Below the pieces are notes generated by a model, which worked only from the letters and a program-made list of their open reading frames with translations, was not told the DNA's origin and searched no databases. From Candidatus Brocadia sinica JPN1 (lineage in GTDB: Bacteria > Planctomycetota > Brocadiia > Brocadiales > Brocadiaceae), in assembly GCF_000949635.1 (NCBI RefSeq), contig NZ_BAFN01000001.1, forward strand, positions 806,001 through 870,000: DNA of 64,000 nt, in the 5' to 3' direction. The stretch's first letter is position 1. Every line of letters begins with the position of its first letter. This document shows, piece after piece, positions 16,219-25,379 of this stretch. The position numbers were made by a program, and so were the translations under genes.

Positions 16219-17085
16219 ATGACAAATAAAATTAACCAATCTATAGAACCGGCAAAGATACCACCGCCTCCACCCCACAAACCAATGAACACATGGAAGC
16301 ACCTGGTTGCGCATGTTTGCATATGGTTTCTGGTTGTAGTCCTTATCATGGTTTATTTTACTTCAACAGGTTCACCGCAAGCCGGCCTTCTGGAGGTCGG
16401 AACATCCGCCCTAATCTTCGTTGTTTTATTCCATCTCGTTATGAAATTCTTCCCTCTTGTTACGAAAATCATTACCTCGGTGATTGTAATAGGATTTGGA
16501 ATAGCATTAATCCTTGTTAATTATCACTATTTAAAAGTCGTTAAAAAAGATGCCTCCCTGAAGCAATTATTAGTGGGAGACCTGCTTGTTCATAAGATTT
16601 TAAAAACCGTCAAAAAAGAACCCATTGCTTTCGTAATCAAAGAGGAAATGCCTGAAACGGTCACCGAACCAAAATATGAAACACCGCAACTAGCAATATC
16701 GATTGACCAACTCAAAACAACAATTGCAAACCCCATCATAGCTGATCCGGAATTATCACGCATCACAGCGCTTGCGCCTGTAGTTAAAGCTGGAACAGTG
16801 TCTATAGCCGGAAAATATGAATCGGGAATATCGGTTAGCAATATGAACGAGGGAATTTTGGATTTGCAATTTACGGCAAAAGCATGCGATCCCATAATCC
16901 AGCCAGCTATGGAGAGGCAGTATCTTCCGTTTTTATCACTTCTTCCGTTCATTCAAGAAACGCCAATTGAACAATTACAAAGCCAGAAGATTCAACCCCC
17001 TCTATCCGAAATGACCTCAGCGGCCACGATTATTATGACAAAATTGAGCGGACCTTTAAAAGAAAGCCGCATACCGATTGATTAA
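16219..17085 (+). CDS. Unknown membrane protein
   Basis: I do not recognise this 288-residue protein. It has a Pro-rich cytosolic start (PPPPPHKP), then three hydrophobic segments at about residues 30-50 (VCIWFLVVVLIMVYF), 58-75 (SALIFVVLFHLVMKFF) and 78-98 (VIVIGFGIALILVNY), then about 190 residues without strong hydrophobic stretches. The soluble C-terminal half is mostly polar beta/loop-like sequence. It is followed by a TPR gene after 140 bases. No catalytic motif is apparent. A hypothetical membrane protein is the most that can be said. Confidence 0.7.
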   Translation: MTNKINQSIEPAKIPPPPPHKPMNTWKHLVAHVCIWFLVVVLIMVYFTSTGSPQAGLLEVGTSALIFVVLFHLVMKFFPLVTKIITSVIVIGFGIALILVNYHYLKVVKKDASLKQLLVGDLLVHKILKTVKKEPIAFVIKEEMPETVTEPKYETPQLAISIDQLKTTIANPIIADPELSRITALAPVVKAGTVSIAGKYESGISVSNMNEGILDLQFTAKACDPIIQPAMERQYLPFLSLLPFIQETPIEQLQSQKIQPPLSEMTSAATIIMTKLSGPLKESRIPID

Positions 17086-17225
17086 ATTACTACGATAGGG
17101 TCGGTAATGGAAAAAGTTACCTGAAAACCGGGAGAAAAGGATGAACCACAGAGACACAGAGAAAGGCTTCATATCCTCTGCGTGGTTATATTTTAACAAT
17201 ACCCAGGATCAATAAGGAGTAGCGT

Positions 17226-17960
17226 ATGAAAATGTACATGGTTATACCACTCATGCTGTTCGTTTTAGGAAACGTGGGTTACGGCCAGGATTATGGCAAA
17301 GATGAGTCTTTGGATGCCGCGATCAGGGAATTTCAACAGGCCGTAGAAAAAAAACCTCATTATGCTGAGGCGCATTACAACCTTGGGATTGCGTATAGTG
17401 AAAAAGGAATGTCAGAAGACGCCATTCATGAGTACAAAAAAACACTGGAGATTGAATCCAATTTTGTCAGGGCATATAATAACCTTGGAGTACTGTACTA
17501 TGAAATGGGCCGGCTAGACGAAGCCACCGAAACCCTTAAAAAGGCCATCACCGCATCTCCTCAATATGCGGAGGCACACTATAATCTGGGAATTGTTTAT
17601 TATGGGAAAAAGCAATACCCTGATGCCGTGTCAGCCTTTAAAAAGGCCGTGGAGCTTAATCCGAAATTTGAAAGAGGCTATTATAATTTAGGTGTCGCAT
17701 ACGCATCTATGGATGCTCTGGATGATTCCCTTATTGCATTTAAAAAGACCGTGGAAATTAACCCAAAATATTCGGACGCCTACTATAATATGGGAGTTGC
17801 CTATGCAAAGAAGGGCCTCCTTGACGATGCTATTAAGTCTCTGCAAAAAGCCCTGGAACTCAACCCAAACGACGATAAGTCTCATTTTGCCTTGGGTGTG
17901 ATCTACCAGGCCAAGCGGAAGATAAAAGTGTCAGAGGGGAAATCAGAAAAACCGCAATAA
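17226..17960 (+). CDS. Exported TPR-repeat protein
   Basis: The 244-residue protein has a signal peptide (MKMYMVIPLMLFVLGNVGYG) and then six consecutive 34-residue tetratricopeptide repeats from about residue 25 to 230, each with the A.YNLG.AY...G....A...F..A.E..P pattern. It probably acts as a protein-protein scaffold in the periplasm. The ATG at 17226 is preceded by aaggagtagcgt, a strong ribosome site. After the TAA the same frame stays open for another 42 codons (to about 18089) with plausible composition, so the gene may once have been longer, or a 29-codon ORF (18000-18089, with its own AAGGA) follows. The role is unknown; two phosphoesterases and a kinase are encoded downstream. Confidence 0.85.
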   Translation: MKMYMVIPLMLFVLGNVGYGQDYGKDESLDAAIREFQQAVEKKPHYAEAHYNLGIAYSEKGMSEDAIHEYKKTLEIESNFVRAYNNLGVLYYEMGRLDEATETLKKAITASPQYAEAHYNLGIVYYGKKQYPDAVSAFKKAVELNPKFERGYYNLGVAYASMDALDDSLIAFKKTVEINPKYSDAYYNMGVAYAKKGLLDDAIKSLQKALELNPNDDKSHFALGVIYQAKRKIKVSEGKSEKPQ

Positions 17961-18106
17961 CCTGCCTCAGAAGAACACAAACTATCGCTGAAAAGGACAA
18001 TGACCGCATGGTATATTCCCCAAAATGCGTTTGATGAGCAGAGTGAAAACCCACAGGAAAATGCCCAAGAATATTATCTTGAGACATAAACTGAAGGATT
18101 GAAAAC

Positions 18107-19315
18107 GTGCGTAAACAAATTAAAGCATTTCTGGTTGTCGTTATTACAGTTATTCTTTTTTCACAAAAACTTTACGCCCAACCCTTACATTTCATTGCTT
18201 ATGGTGATACCCGAAGGGATATGGAAACGATGGAAAAAACTCAGGTAAAGCATAATGCCATAGCCAGGGTAATACGGGATTTGGATCCTGATTTTATCTT
18301 ATTTTCAGGAGATATGATTTATTACCATGAATTTGAAAATTTTTTAACAGTGATCACCAACAACTATGAAGACAAAATGATCCCTCTCTATCCCGTTATC
18401 GGTAATCATGAACTTATGTTTGGTGAAAAAGTAGATACATTCATAAAAGATTTACGGGAAAAAATAGATGCCATAAATAAACCTGGAGAACCGGCGCCTT
18501 CTCATACAAAACTTTTGAAGGAAATAGAACTATTGCGAGGTAAATTGTATAAGGAAATTGATTCCATTATGGAAGCAAAATTAAAAAAGAGGAGCCGGCA
18601 GGTTTTATGCGAAGAAATTTGTGATACATTGAACCCTGCTTACATATCCTATTTAAAAGAATTGTTATGTGAAACGGCAGACGAGCAGTCCTGGTATTCT
18701 TTCGTTAAAGAAGCCGATAGGGTAAAAATAAAATTCATTGCCTTAAACTCATCTTTACCTGACGATGAAGAACAGTTCCAATGGTTCCTGGCTGAATTAA
18801 AGCAGTTTCGTGGCCCTAAAATAATTTTTGAACACTATCCGCCTTATTCAATCGGACATCACGGATGCACAGACTTACTCAATAGTAAATCCAAAGCGGC
18901 AAGGTTTCGCGATCGCTATACAAAGGTTTTTAACAATGCATCTCATAACATCATATTGGTTATCAGCGGCCACGACCATAACTACCAGCGCATTGTTAAG
19001 ACCGATAGAACAGGCGTTGTCCAGTTACCCATATATATCGTTTCAGGGGGAGGCGGCGCCGATTTAGCGGGTCAGGGTGAATGCGACATCTCCCAAATTC
19101 CTTTGGATGGCTTTCAATGTTTGGGGCTCATAACGGCTTATCAATTTGTCGATATCACAGCACATGCCGATGGTGAAAAAAATTTGATCCTGAAATGTAA
19201 AGTGCTTGGACTGAGATGCGACCTAACCAAAGGATTGCCGGATGACGATACCTTTGAAAGGCTCTTTGCACAGGATCGTCTGGAATTAATCGATGACTTC
19301 ATTTTACGTTGGTAA
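18107..19315 (+). CDS. Secreted calcineurin-like metallophosphoesterase
   Basis: The 402-residue protein begins at GTG with a signal peptide (MRKQIKAFLVVVITVILFSQ, cleavage near LYA). Metal-binding motifs of the calcineurin superfamily are in order: YGDTRRD, FSGDMIYY, IGNHELMFG, then FEHYPPYSIGHHG and SGHDHNYQR. The GNHE and GHDHNYQR pair resembles purple-acid-phosphatase-like members. Between motif three and four there is a long helical insert (residues about 105-200) with several Cys (CEEICD, LLCETAD), unusual for the family. A periplasmic phosphatase or phosphodiesterase is likely; the substrate is unknown. Confidence 0.85.
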   Translation: MRKQIKAFLVVVITVILFSQKLYAQPLHFIAYGDTRRDMETMEKTQVKHNAIARVIRDLDPDFILFSGDMIYYHEFENFLTVITNNYEDKMIPLYPVIGNHELMFGEKVDTFIKDLREKIDAINKPGEPAPSHTKLLKEIELLRGKLYKEIDSIMEAKLKKRSRQVLCEEICDTLNPAYISYLKELLCETADEQSWYSFVKEADRVKIKFIALNSSLPDDEEQFQWFLAELKQFRGPKIIFEHYPPYSIGHHGCTDLLNSKSKAARFRDRYTKVFNNASHNIILVISGHDHNYQRIVKTDRTGVVQLPIYIVSGGGGADLAGQGECDISQIPLDGFQCLGLITAYQFVDITAHADGEKNLILKCKVLGLRCDLTKGLPDDDTFERLFAQDRLELIDDFILRW

Positions 19316-19348
19316 AATGAACCAGTTCACCACAGAAATACACTGCCA

Positions 19349-19693
19349 ATGCAACTAAAGAGCTTCATACTATACTTTATTCTTGGTGGCGCCATTGTAA
19401 GTGTGGTGACATTTATGGGTTCCCAGGGAAAGGGCCTGCTGGCCGCCTTTGTAGCTACCTTTCCCACCATGACCGTACTGACCTTCACCCTGATTTACAG
19501 CAAGGCAGGACATGCCGCCACGGTAAATTATGCCAAAGGGCTGCTCCTGATGACTCCTCCGTGGATTCTCTACGTCTTGTGCCTTATCTTCCTGCTACCC
19601 CGGTGGGGGTTTATAAAGTCGCTTATAATTGCCGTAATGACCTACATAGTTCTTGCTGGCATTATCGGCATTGTCGTAAAGCATTATAAATAA
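19349..19693 (+). CDS. Small integral membrane protein, DUF3147/GlpM-like
   Basis: The 114-residue protein is nearly all hydrophobic, with four predicted membrane segments (about residues 5-21, 28-48, 60-84 and 90-110). The pattern of a glycine-rich first segment (FILGGAIVSVVTF) and a small second segment (GLLAAFVATFPTMTVLTF) resembles the GlpM/DUF3147 group. Function is not known. It lies 33 bases after the phosphoesterase and 20 before the kinase. Confidence 0.65.
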   Translation: MQLKSFILYFILGGAIVSVVTFMGSQGKGLLAAFVATFPTMTVLTFTLIYSKAGHAATVNYAKGLLLMTPPWILYVLCLIFLLPRWGFIKSLIIAVMTYIVLAGIIGIVVKHYK

Positions 19694-19713
19694 TCGGAAG
19701 AAGCACCGAAGAA

Positions 19714-20571
19714 ATGACCACAAGGTATCGAATAACTGATAAAGATAGAAAAATTTATCATGTCATGTACAGAATTAATAAATATCAATTCAACGAATTT
19801 AAGTGCCAGGCAAGTTTACACAAGTCCAACTATGCCGTTTTAATTAATGTACCAGACAAGGGGATAAAATACTCTCCTGACTTTGACTTTTCAGAAGAAT
19901 ATTACATCTTGAAGGAACTCAATCACCCGCAAATACCAACAGCCAGCGATTTTGGACAGGGGGAGTTATTCAGAGACGGGAAATTTTTAATCAAGCAAAA
20001 TTTTATCGTATTACAGCACATCAACGGATACGATCTTGTGGAGTATTACAGCGAAAAGGACGTTGAAAATGCTGTTACTGTTGAAGAAATCATTAAGCTG
20101 TTTATAACTGTTTGTGATCCCTTGCAGCATCTCCATAACAAGCACTATGTTCATTGCGATTTAAAACCCGGACATTTGATCCTTAATCAAAGGACAGGAT
20201 TGATACACCTTATAGACTTTGAATTAGCCATTAAAAGGGGAGGAATTATTAAGGGAATTAGCAGAGAATATGCGTCTCCGGAACAGTTACAGATGCTCAA
20301 CTATCTCAAGGATCTGCCCCGGAAGGTACATTATGAAGCGCTTTCTTCTTCCATTCGGCTGGATGGTAGGACAGATCTCTACGCCGTTGGCCTTATACTC
20401 TATCAGATACTAACAAAAAAATTATGGCAGTCAGAAAAGATTTTACCCCGCAAAATGAACAGCCAGATACCACAGAGACTGGAGGACATCCTGAACGGGC
20501 TCTTAGAGGTAAACGTCGCCAATAGAATCCCATCAGCAGAGGAATTAAAAAGTTTATTAAGCAACATTTGA
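19714..20571 (+). CDS. Atypical Ser/Thr protein-kinase-like protein
   Basis: The 285-residue protein is a single kinase domain without transmembrane segment. The catalytic loop HCDLKPGHLIL (about residue 148) with Asp and the downstream polar residue, the ISREYASPEQL activation/APE-like segment and the GRTDLYAVGLILYQILT helix F region are clear. Two positions are unusual: the N-lobe strand that should carry the ATP-anchoring Lys reads YAVLINV, with no Lys at the expected place, and the DFG triplet reads DFE (LIDFELA). The Mg-binding Asp remains. It may be a weak kinase or a pseudokinase. The phosphoesterase gene follows after 31 bases, suggesting opposing or linked signalling roles (inference). 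Confidence 0.78.
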   Translation: MTTRYRITDKDRKIYHVMYRINKYQFNEFKCQASLHKSNYAVLINVPDKGIKYSPDFDFSEEYYILKELNHPQIPTASDFGQGELFRDGKFLIKQNFIVLQHINGYDLVEYYSEKDVENAVTVEEIIKLFITVCDPLQHLHNKHYVHCDLKPGHLILNQRTGLIHLIDFELAIKRGGIIKGISREYASPEQLQMLNYLKDLPRKVHYEALSSSIRLDGRTDLYAVGLILYQILTKKLWQSEKILPRKMNSQIPQRLEDILNGLLEVNVANRIPSAEELKSLLSNI

Positions 20572-20602
20572 ATATAATCATTTTATGCATTTAAAATAAC
20601 CC

Positions 20603-21526
20603 GTGAAAAACATCATCTTATCAGATATTCACAGCAACGTAGATGCCTTATTGTCCGTAATGAAAGAAATCACTGAAAAGGAAGGCAAGATTGACAGGCT
20701 ATTAATCGCTGGCGATATTGTTGGTTACGGCGCGTCGCCAAATGAGTGCTGCGACATTGTCCGTTATCTAATCTATGGCAGAAAGAAGGTTGCTTTAGAA
20801 AACATTTATAAAATCGTAGCACAACTATACTTTACCTCCGAACAACAGAAAAACCTGCTGAATGCCGTCATGTCATTAGAGAAAAAAGGCATTACTATCT
20901 GTGGGAATCATGACAGGGAGGCAGGAGGTGAGCCGTCCCTTACTACCGAAATGAACCCCATAGCAATGACTGCTGTAGAGTGGACCAAAGGGGTGTTGAC
21001 AAAGGAGAATATCAAATTTTTGAAGAGCCTTTCTCTGAGGATGAAATTTAGCAAGGAAGAATTTGAGATCGTACACAGTACGCCGTCCTATCCACAAGGT
21101 TACGAATATGTCAGAAACGCAAGTGTGTTAAAGTATACATCTCTATGGTCAAAGGTCACCTTTGGAGGTCATACGCATCGCCCCTCAGCATACATTTACA
21201 CGAAGGAAATAAGAACGGTAAACGCCTCTGTCTTGTTTCCGGCGGATAATTACGATATGAGACTGATGCTTATTGAAAAGCAGTCAACGAATAAAGCAGA
21301 ATCTTTCGATATCGATTCAAACAGGGATTGGAAATATTACATCAATGTGGGTTCAGTAGGTCAGCCGAGGGATGGAAATCCACAAGCATGTTACGTGGTG
21401 TTCGATTCTGCTTCCAAACATCTCGACTTCAGGCGGGTGCCCTATAATGCAGAAGCAGCGTCGAAAAAAATAAGAGACGCAAAACTACCAAATGAACTGG
21501 CTGAAAGGGTATTAAAGGGTGTTTAG
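20603..21526 (+). CDS. Cytosolic calcineurin-like metallophosphoesterase (YfcE/MPE family)
   Basis: The 307-residue protein starts at GTG with LSDIHSNVDAL, followed by IAGDIVGYGASPNEC, ICGNHDREA, VHSTPSYPQG, TFGGHTHRPS and NVGSVGQPRDGN. All metal-ligand motifs are intact. This DIHSN/GDIVGYG/GNHD/GGHTHRP/GSVGQPRD series defines the YfcE-like phosphodiesterase group. No signal peptide is present. The neighbouring kinase-like gene suggests it could reverse a phosphorylation, but nucleotide phosphodiesters are also possible substrates. Its 3' end overlaps the convergent moaC gene by 15 bases. Confidence 0.85.
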   Translation: MKNIILSDIHSNVDALLSVMKEITEKEGKIDRLLIAGDIVGYGASPNECCDIVRYLIYGRKKVALENIYKIVAQLYFTSEQQKNLLNAVMSLEKKGITICGNHDREAGGEPSLTTEMNPIAMTAVEWTKGVLTKENIKFLKSLSLRMKFSKEEFEIVHSTPSYPQGYEYVRNASVLKYTSLWSKVTFGGHTHRPSAYIYTKEIRTVNASVLFPADNYDMRLMLIEKQSTNKAESFDIDSNRDWKYYINVGSVGQPRDGNPQACYVVFDSASKHLDFRRVPYNAEAASKKIRDAKLPNELAERVLKGV

Positions 21527-22003
21527 ATCTTTACCAAAAACAAACGTCCCGCTCTTTCCACCCGATTTTTCCACCAGATGAATGTCGCTAACCACCATCC
21601 CTTTATCTACGGATTTGCACATATCGTATATGGTAATTGCACAAACGGCAGCCGCGGTAATCGCCTCCATTTCCACCCCGGTTTTTCCGGTAACTCTCAC
21701 TTCCGAAAACACTTCAATTTCATTCACGGAATTATTCGTGTAATCGATCTTTACGCCCGTTAAGTTGAGTGGATGACACATCGGAATCAGGGTAAAGGTC
21801 TGCTTTGCCGCCATAATGCCTGCAACTCTGGCCACCTCCAGCACATCTCCCTTCTGTACCTTCTTATCGATAATGAGCCGGAAAGTTTCTGGTTTCATAA
21901 TAACCTTTGCATGGGCAATGGCGATTCTGTTTGTAATTTCTTTATTACTGACATCCACCATGCGGGATGCGCCCTGTTCGTCAAAATGGGTTAACTGTGT
22001 CAT
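21512..22003 (-). CDS. moaC: Cyclic pyranopterin monophosphate synthase
   Basis: The 163-residue protein catalyses the second half of the first step of molybdenum cofactor synthesis, after MoaA. Signatures are THFDEQGASRMVDVSNKE at the start, IPMCHPLNLTGV with the conserved CHPL, GKTGVEMEAITAAAVCAITI and CKSVDKGM with the catalytic Lys/Asp pair, ending in EKSGGKSG. Length is normal. It stands alone on the minus strand, convergent with the phosphoesterase and divergent from nadE. Confidence 0.95.
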   Translation of the reverse strand: MTQLTHFDEQGASRMVDVSNKEITNRIAIAHAKVIMKPETFRLIIDKKVQKGDVLEVARVAGIMAAKQTFTLIPMCHPLNLTGVKIDYTNNSVNEIEVFSEVRVTGKTGVEMEAITAAAVCAITIYDMCKSVDKGMVVSDIHLVEKSGGKSGTFVFGKDLNTL

Positions 22004-22129
22004 TGCTTAATATCTGCCTTTCTTTCTGTGGCATTTTTAATAAAGATATTTTGTAAAAGTATCAGAAAGAGAAGGCAAAGTCAATGGAATGTCCGCACGT
22101 ACATGTGCAAATATCGGAACAAGGTTTAA

Positions 22130-22158
22130 TTGGATTTTTGTCTTTTTTCTTATACAAT
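22130..22158 (+). promoter_or_regulatory. Candidate sigma-70 promoter for nadE-murI
   Basis: TTGGAT (22130-22135), a 17-base spacer and TACAAT (22153-22158) form a good match to the consensus, five of six at -10. It lies about 90 bases before the preferred nadE start in the moaC-nadE divergent gap. Confidence 0.5.
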
Positions 22159-22248
22159 TAAGGCAAAAACAGGAAACCAGTCTAATATCAGGGACTTAAG
22201 AATAAAATTTGTTTGCTAAAGACGCACTTACATATTACATTAAAAAGC

Positions 22249-23892
22249 ATGAAAATTGCGCTGGCACAGATTAATCAAACGGTAGGTGACTTTCCAAAGA
22301 ATGCCGAAAAAATCTGCTCGTACATTGAACGTGCCAGGAGACGAAATGCTGACCTTGTCGTCTTTCCTGAATTGTCTGTTACAGGTTATCCTCCAAAGGA
22401 TTTTCTTGACGTTCCCGCATTTATCGATGAGAACTTAAGAACTCTTGATACAATAGCCAGCCGCGTGTATGATATTTCTGCAATTGTAGGCTTCGTCGAC
22501 AGAAACAAACGACGTCATGGTAAGTTTGTCCATAATGCGGCGGCATTTATTCAAGACCACAAAATTGTCTCTGTCCATCACAAGTCACTCCTGCCGACAT
22601 ATGATGTCTTTGATGAATGCCGTTACTTTGAGCCGGCACATACGATTTCTCCGGTAAAATTTATGGACTCCATATTGGGTATATCTATCTGTGAAGATAT
22701 ATGGAATGACGAAGAGTTTTGGCCACGTCCCTTATATGAGATAGACCCCATTGAGAACCTGATCTCTTACGGGGCGAATGTCATGATAAATATCTCTTCA
22801 TCGCCCTTTACCGTGGAGAAGCATGACAAGATACGATTGCGCATGCTCATACACGATGCCATGAAATATAAAGTTCCTTTTATCTATGTAAATCAGGTGG
22901 GGGGTAATGATGACCTCGTCTTCGATGGAAACAGTGTCGTAATAAATGCCCAGGGCAGGCTTATTGCGCAGGCTGCCTCCTTTGAAGAAGATTTGATGGT
23001 GGTCGATATAGAAAACCCGGCGGTACAAATACAACCCAGGACCTATTCCCCTATCGAAACCGTCCATATGGCCTTAATTGCCGGACTCCGGGATTATGTC
23101 ATAAAGTGCGGCTTTAAAAAAGTGGTCATTGGTCTCAGCGGGGGGATTGATTCTGCAGTAACCGCTGCGCTGGCCGTAGAAGCCCTGGACAATGAAAATG
23201 TTGTTGGGGTGCTCATGCCATCCCGGTTTTCTTCACAGGGCAGTGTCGATGACGCTGTGAAACTTTCTCAGAATCTGGGTATCGCCTACAAGGTTATACC
23301 CATTCAAGACGTATTTGAAACATATCAGAAAACCCTGCAGACAGAATTCAAAGGAATTCCCTTTGATAGTACCGAAGAAAATCTTCAGGCACGCATCCGT
23401 GGCAATATCCTGATGGCGCTTTCCAATAAGTATGGATACCTTGTTCTGACAACGGGAAATAAGTCGGAACTGGCCGTAGGCTATTGTACCTTGTATGGAG
23501 ACATGAGTGGCGGATTTGCCTTGATCTCCGATGTCCCAAAGACGATGGTCTATGAACTGGCGAGGTATATTAATCGGGAAAAAGAGATTATCCCGCTGAA
23601 TTCTATCGTCAAGCCCCCTTCGGCTGAATTGAAACCGAATCAATTCGATCAGGACAGTTTACCCCCTTATGATGTGCTGGATGGTATCCTGAAGGCATAT
23701 GTGGAAGATGCCAGAGGAATTGATGAAATTATTCGGATAGGGTTTGATGAAAAGGTTGTGCGTGAGATTATCAGAAAGGTAAACAGGAATGAATACAAGA
23801 GACGGCAGGCAGCCCCTGGAATCAAGGTAACTTCCAAGGCATTTGGATTAGGCAGGCGAATGCCCATCGCCCATAATTTTATGTGTCAATAA
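22249..23892 (+). CDS. nadE: Glutamine-dependent NAD+ synthetase
   Basis: The two-domain enzyme amidates nicotinic acid adenine dinucleotide to NAD. The N-terminal nitrilase-like glutaminase domain (residues 1 to about 270) shows the Glu-Lys-Cys triad in FPELSVTGYPP, HHKSLLPTYDVFDE and GISICEDIW. The C-terminal ATP-pyrophosphatase domain shows GLSGGIDSAVTAAL, LTTGNKSELAVGYCTLYGDM and KPPSAELKPNQFDQDSLPPY. I chose the ATG at 22249 (MKIALAQINQTVGDF) over a TTG twelve codons upstream because it matches the family's start. Length about 547 residues is typical. Confidence 0.95.
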   Translation: MKIALAQINQTVGDFPKNAEKICSYIERARRRNADLVVFPELSVTGYPPKDFLDVPAFIDENLRTLDTIASRVYDISAIVGFVDRNKRRHGKFVHNAAAFIQDHKIVSVHHKSLLPTYDVFDECRYFEPAHTISPVKFMDSILGISICEDIWNDEEFWPRPLYEIDPIENLISYGANVMINISSSPFTVEKHDKIRLRMLIHDAMKYKVPFIYVNQVGGNDDLVFDGNSVVINAQGRLIAQAASFEEDLMVVDIENPAVQIQPRTYSPIETVHMALIAGLRDYVIKCGFKKVVIGLSGGIDSAVTAALAVEALDNENVVGVLMPSRFSSQGSVDDAVKLSQNLGIAYKVIPIQDVFETYQKTLQTEFKGIPFDSTEENLQARIRGNILMALSNKYGYLVLTTGNKSELAVGYCTLYGDMSGGFALISDVPKTMVYELARYINREKEIIPLNSIVKPPSAELKPNQFDQDSLPPYDVLDGILKAYVEDARGIDEIIRIGFDEKVVREIIRKVNRNEYKRRQAAPGIKVTSKAFGLGRRMPIAHNFMCQ

Positions 23893-23897
23893 ATCGA

Positions 23898-24716
23898 ATG
23901 GAAAACCCAGGAGCTAAATTACCCATAGGGGTCTTCGATTCTGGCATTGGAGGGATCTCTGTCCTTGCCGAGATAATCAAGACACTGCCTTACGAGGAGT
24001 TTGTTTATTTTGCTGATATACTTCATTCCCCTTACGGGACCAAGCAAGAAAATGTTGTTCGTTCCTTATCCATCAAGGCAACTGAATTCCTATCTTTGTT
24101 GGGCATTAAGTCCCTGGTCGTCGCATGTAATACAGCTACAAGCGTTGCGATTCAGGAGATTCGAAAAATGTATCCCTTCCCCGTGGTTGGTATGGAACCT
24201 GCCGTAAAACCAGCCGTGGAACTGGGATCCACGGGGAAAATTCTCGTTATGGCTACCCCTCTTACGTTAAAAAGCAAAAAATTTAACGAGTTGGTGTATC
24301 ATTACAAACATCTTGCCGAGATCGTTCCGCTCCCATGCGCGGGGCTTGTGGAGATCATTGAACGTGATCATTCCCAGGGTCAAGAAATTACAGAATATCT
24401 TTCTCGTTTGTTTTCGTCAGTAAACAAAGAGGGTATTTCATCTGTCGTCCTGGGTTGTACTCATTATGTCTTAATAAAAAAAGAAATTGTAAATATGGTG
24501 GGAAGTAAAATTGTTATTATAGATGGGAATTGTGGAACAGCCAGACATTTACGAAAAGCTCTTCAAAACGAATGTCTGCTGAATGATGAGACTGCGAAGG
24601 AACCCCATATTCCTTTAAGAGCAAAGGTAAGGTTTTATATCTCCGGAGATGAAAGGGAGGTGATGATAACGAAGTGTAAACAGTTATTACAAAATGAAGG
24701 GATTATCTGTGGATAG
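23898..24716 (+). CDS. murI: Glutamate racemase
   Basis: The 272-residue enzyme makes D-glutamate for peptidoglycan. Motifs are GVFDSGIGGISVL, VVACNTATSVAI with the first catalytic Cys, and VLGCTHYVLI with the second. The ATG at 23898 (MENPGAKLPIG) is preferred; a GTG at 23883, overlapping nadE, is an alternative. The gene follows nadE directly and is probably cotranscribed. With the amidase at 50587 it implies peptidoglycan metabolism in this organism. Confidence 0.94.
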   Translation: MENPGAKLPIGVFDSGIGGISVLAEIIKTLPYEEFVYFADILHSPYGTKQENVVRSLSIKATEFLSLLGIKSLVVACNTATSVAIQEIRKMYPFPVVGMEPAVKPAVELGSTGKILVMATPLTLKSKKFNELVYHYKHLAEIVPLPCAGLVEIIERDHSQGQEITEYLSRLFSSVNKEGISSVVLGCTHYVLIKKEIVNMVGSKIVIIDGNCGTARHLRKALQNECLLNDETAKEPHIPLRAKVRFYISGDEREVMITKCKQLLQNEGIICG

Positions 24717-24773
24717 AGATTCTCTCGTCGTGTTAAATCTGATAAAATTCAATTAAGAAAGAGGAGAAACAAT

Positions 24774-25265
24774 ATGTCGACTATGGATAATTTGAAGAAT
24801 GCCTTTGCGGGTGAATCGCAGGCCAACAGGAAATATCTCGCCTTTGCCAAAAAGGCAGACGAAGAGGGTCTTCAGCAGGTTGCGAAGCTGTTTCGGGCTG
24901 CGGCCGAGGCGGAAACGGTACATGCCCATAACCATCTGCGGGTAATGGGGGGTATTAAGAGTACAAAAGAAAATATCCAGGAGGCCATTGGAGGGGAGAC
25001 GCACGAGTTTACCAAGATGTATCCCCAGATGATCGAAGAGGCAAAGAAAGAGGGAAACAAACAGGCATTGCAGAGCTTTGAAATTGCCAGCAAAGTAGAA
25101 AAGATCCATGCCGACCTTTATCAAAAGGCATTGAATAATCTGGGCAAAAACGAGGCCGTGGATTACTATGTTTGCCAGGTCTGTGGAAATACCGTTGAAA
25201 AGGCCGCACCGGATAAGTGCCCCATTTGCGGTGCATCAAAATCCATGTTTACCAGGATTAGCTAG
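24774..25265 (+). CDS. Rubrerythrin
   Basis: The 163-residue protein has the di-iron four-helix bundle (FAGESQANRKYLAFAKKADEEG with the first Glu, then AEAETVHAHNHL and the second-half SFEIASKVEKIHADLY) and a C-terminal rubredoxin-like zinc-ribbon-type iron site (YVCQVCGNTVEKAAPDKCPICGAS). It reduces hydrogen peroxide in anaerobes and protects oxygen-labile Fe-S enzymes such as the ferredoxin oxidoreductases encoded nearby. Start ATG is preceded by aagaaagaggagaaacaat, a strong ribosome site. Confidence 0.95.
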   Translation: MSTMDNLKNAFAGESQANRKYLAFAKKADEEGLQQVAKLFRAAAEAETVHAHNHLRVMGGIKSTKENIQEAIGGETHEFTKMYPQMIEEAKKEGNKQALQSFEIASKVEKIHADLYQKALNNLGKNEAVDYYVCQVCGNTVEKAAPDKCPICGASKSMFTRIS

Positions 25266-25311
25266 CGAGGTATTGTCGCAGACAGATGAACACGAATCGT
25301 AAGTGATTAGC

Positions 25312-25361
25312 TCAGCCATCAGCGGCCAGGCAAAAATCGGATGCTGACCACTGATGGCTGA
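25312..25361. repeat. Dispersed inverted repeat (tcagccatcag family)
   Basis: tcagccatcag (25312-25322) pairs with ctgatggctga (25351-25361). Related tcagc/ctgaagg words occur near 2760-2830, so this is a dispersed intergenic family. It may also end the rubrerythrin transcript. Confidence 0.55.
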
Positions 25362-25379
25362 CCGCCTTGAAAAAATCTA

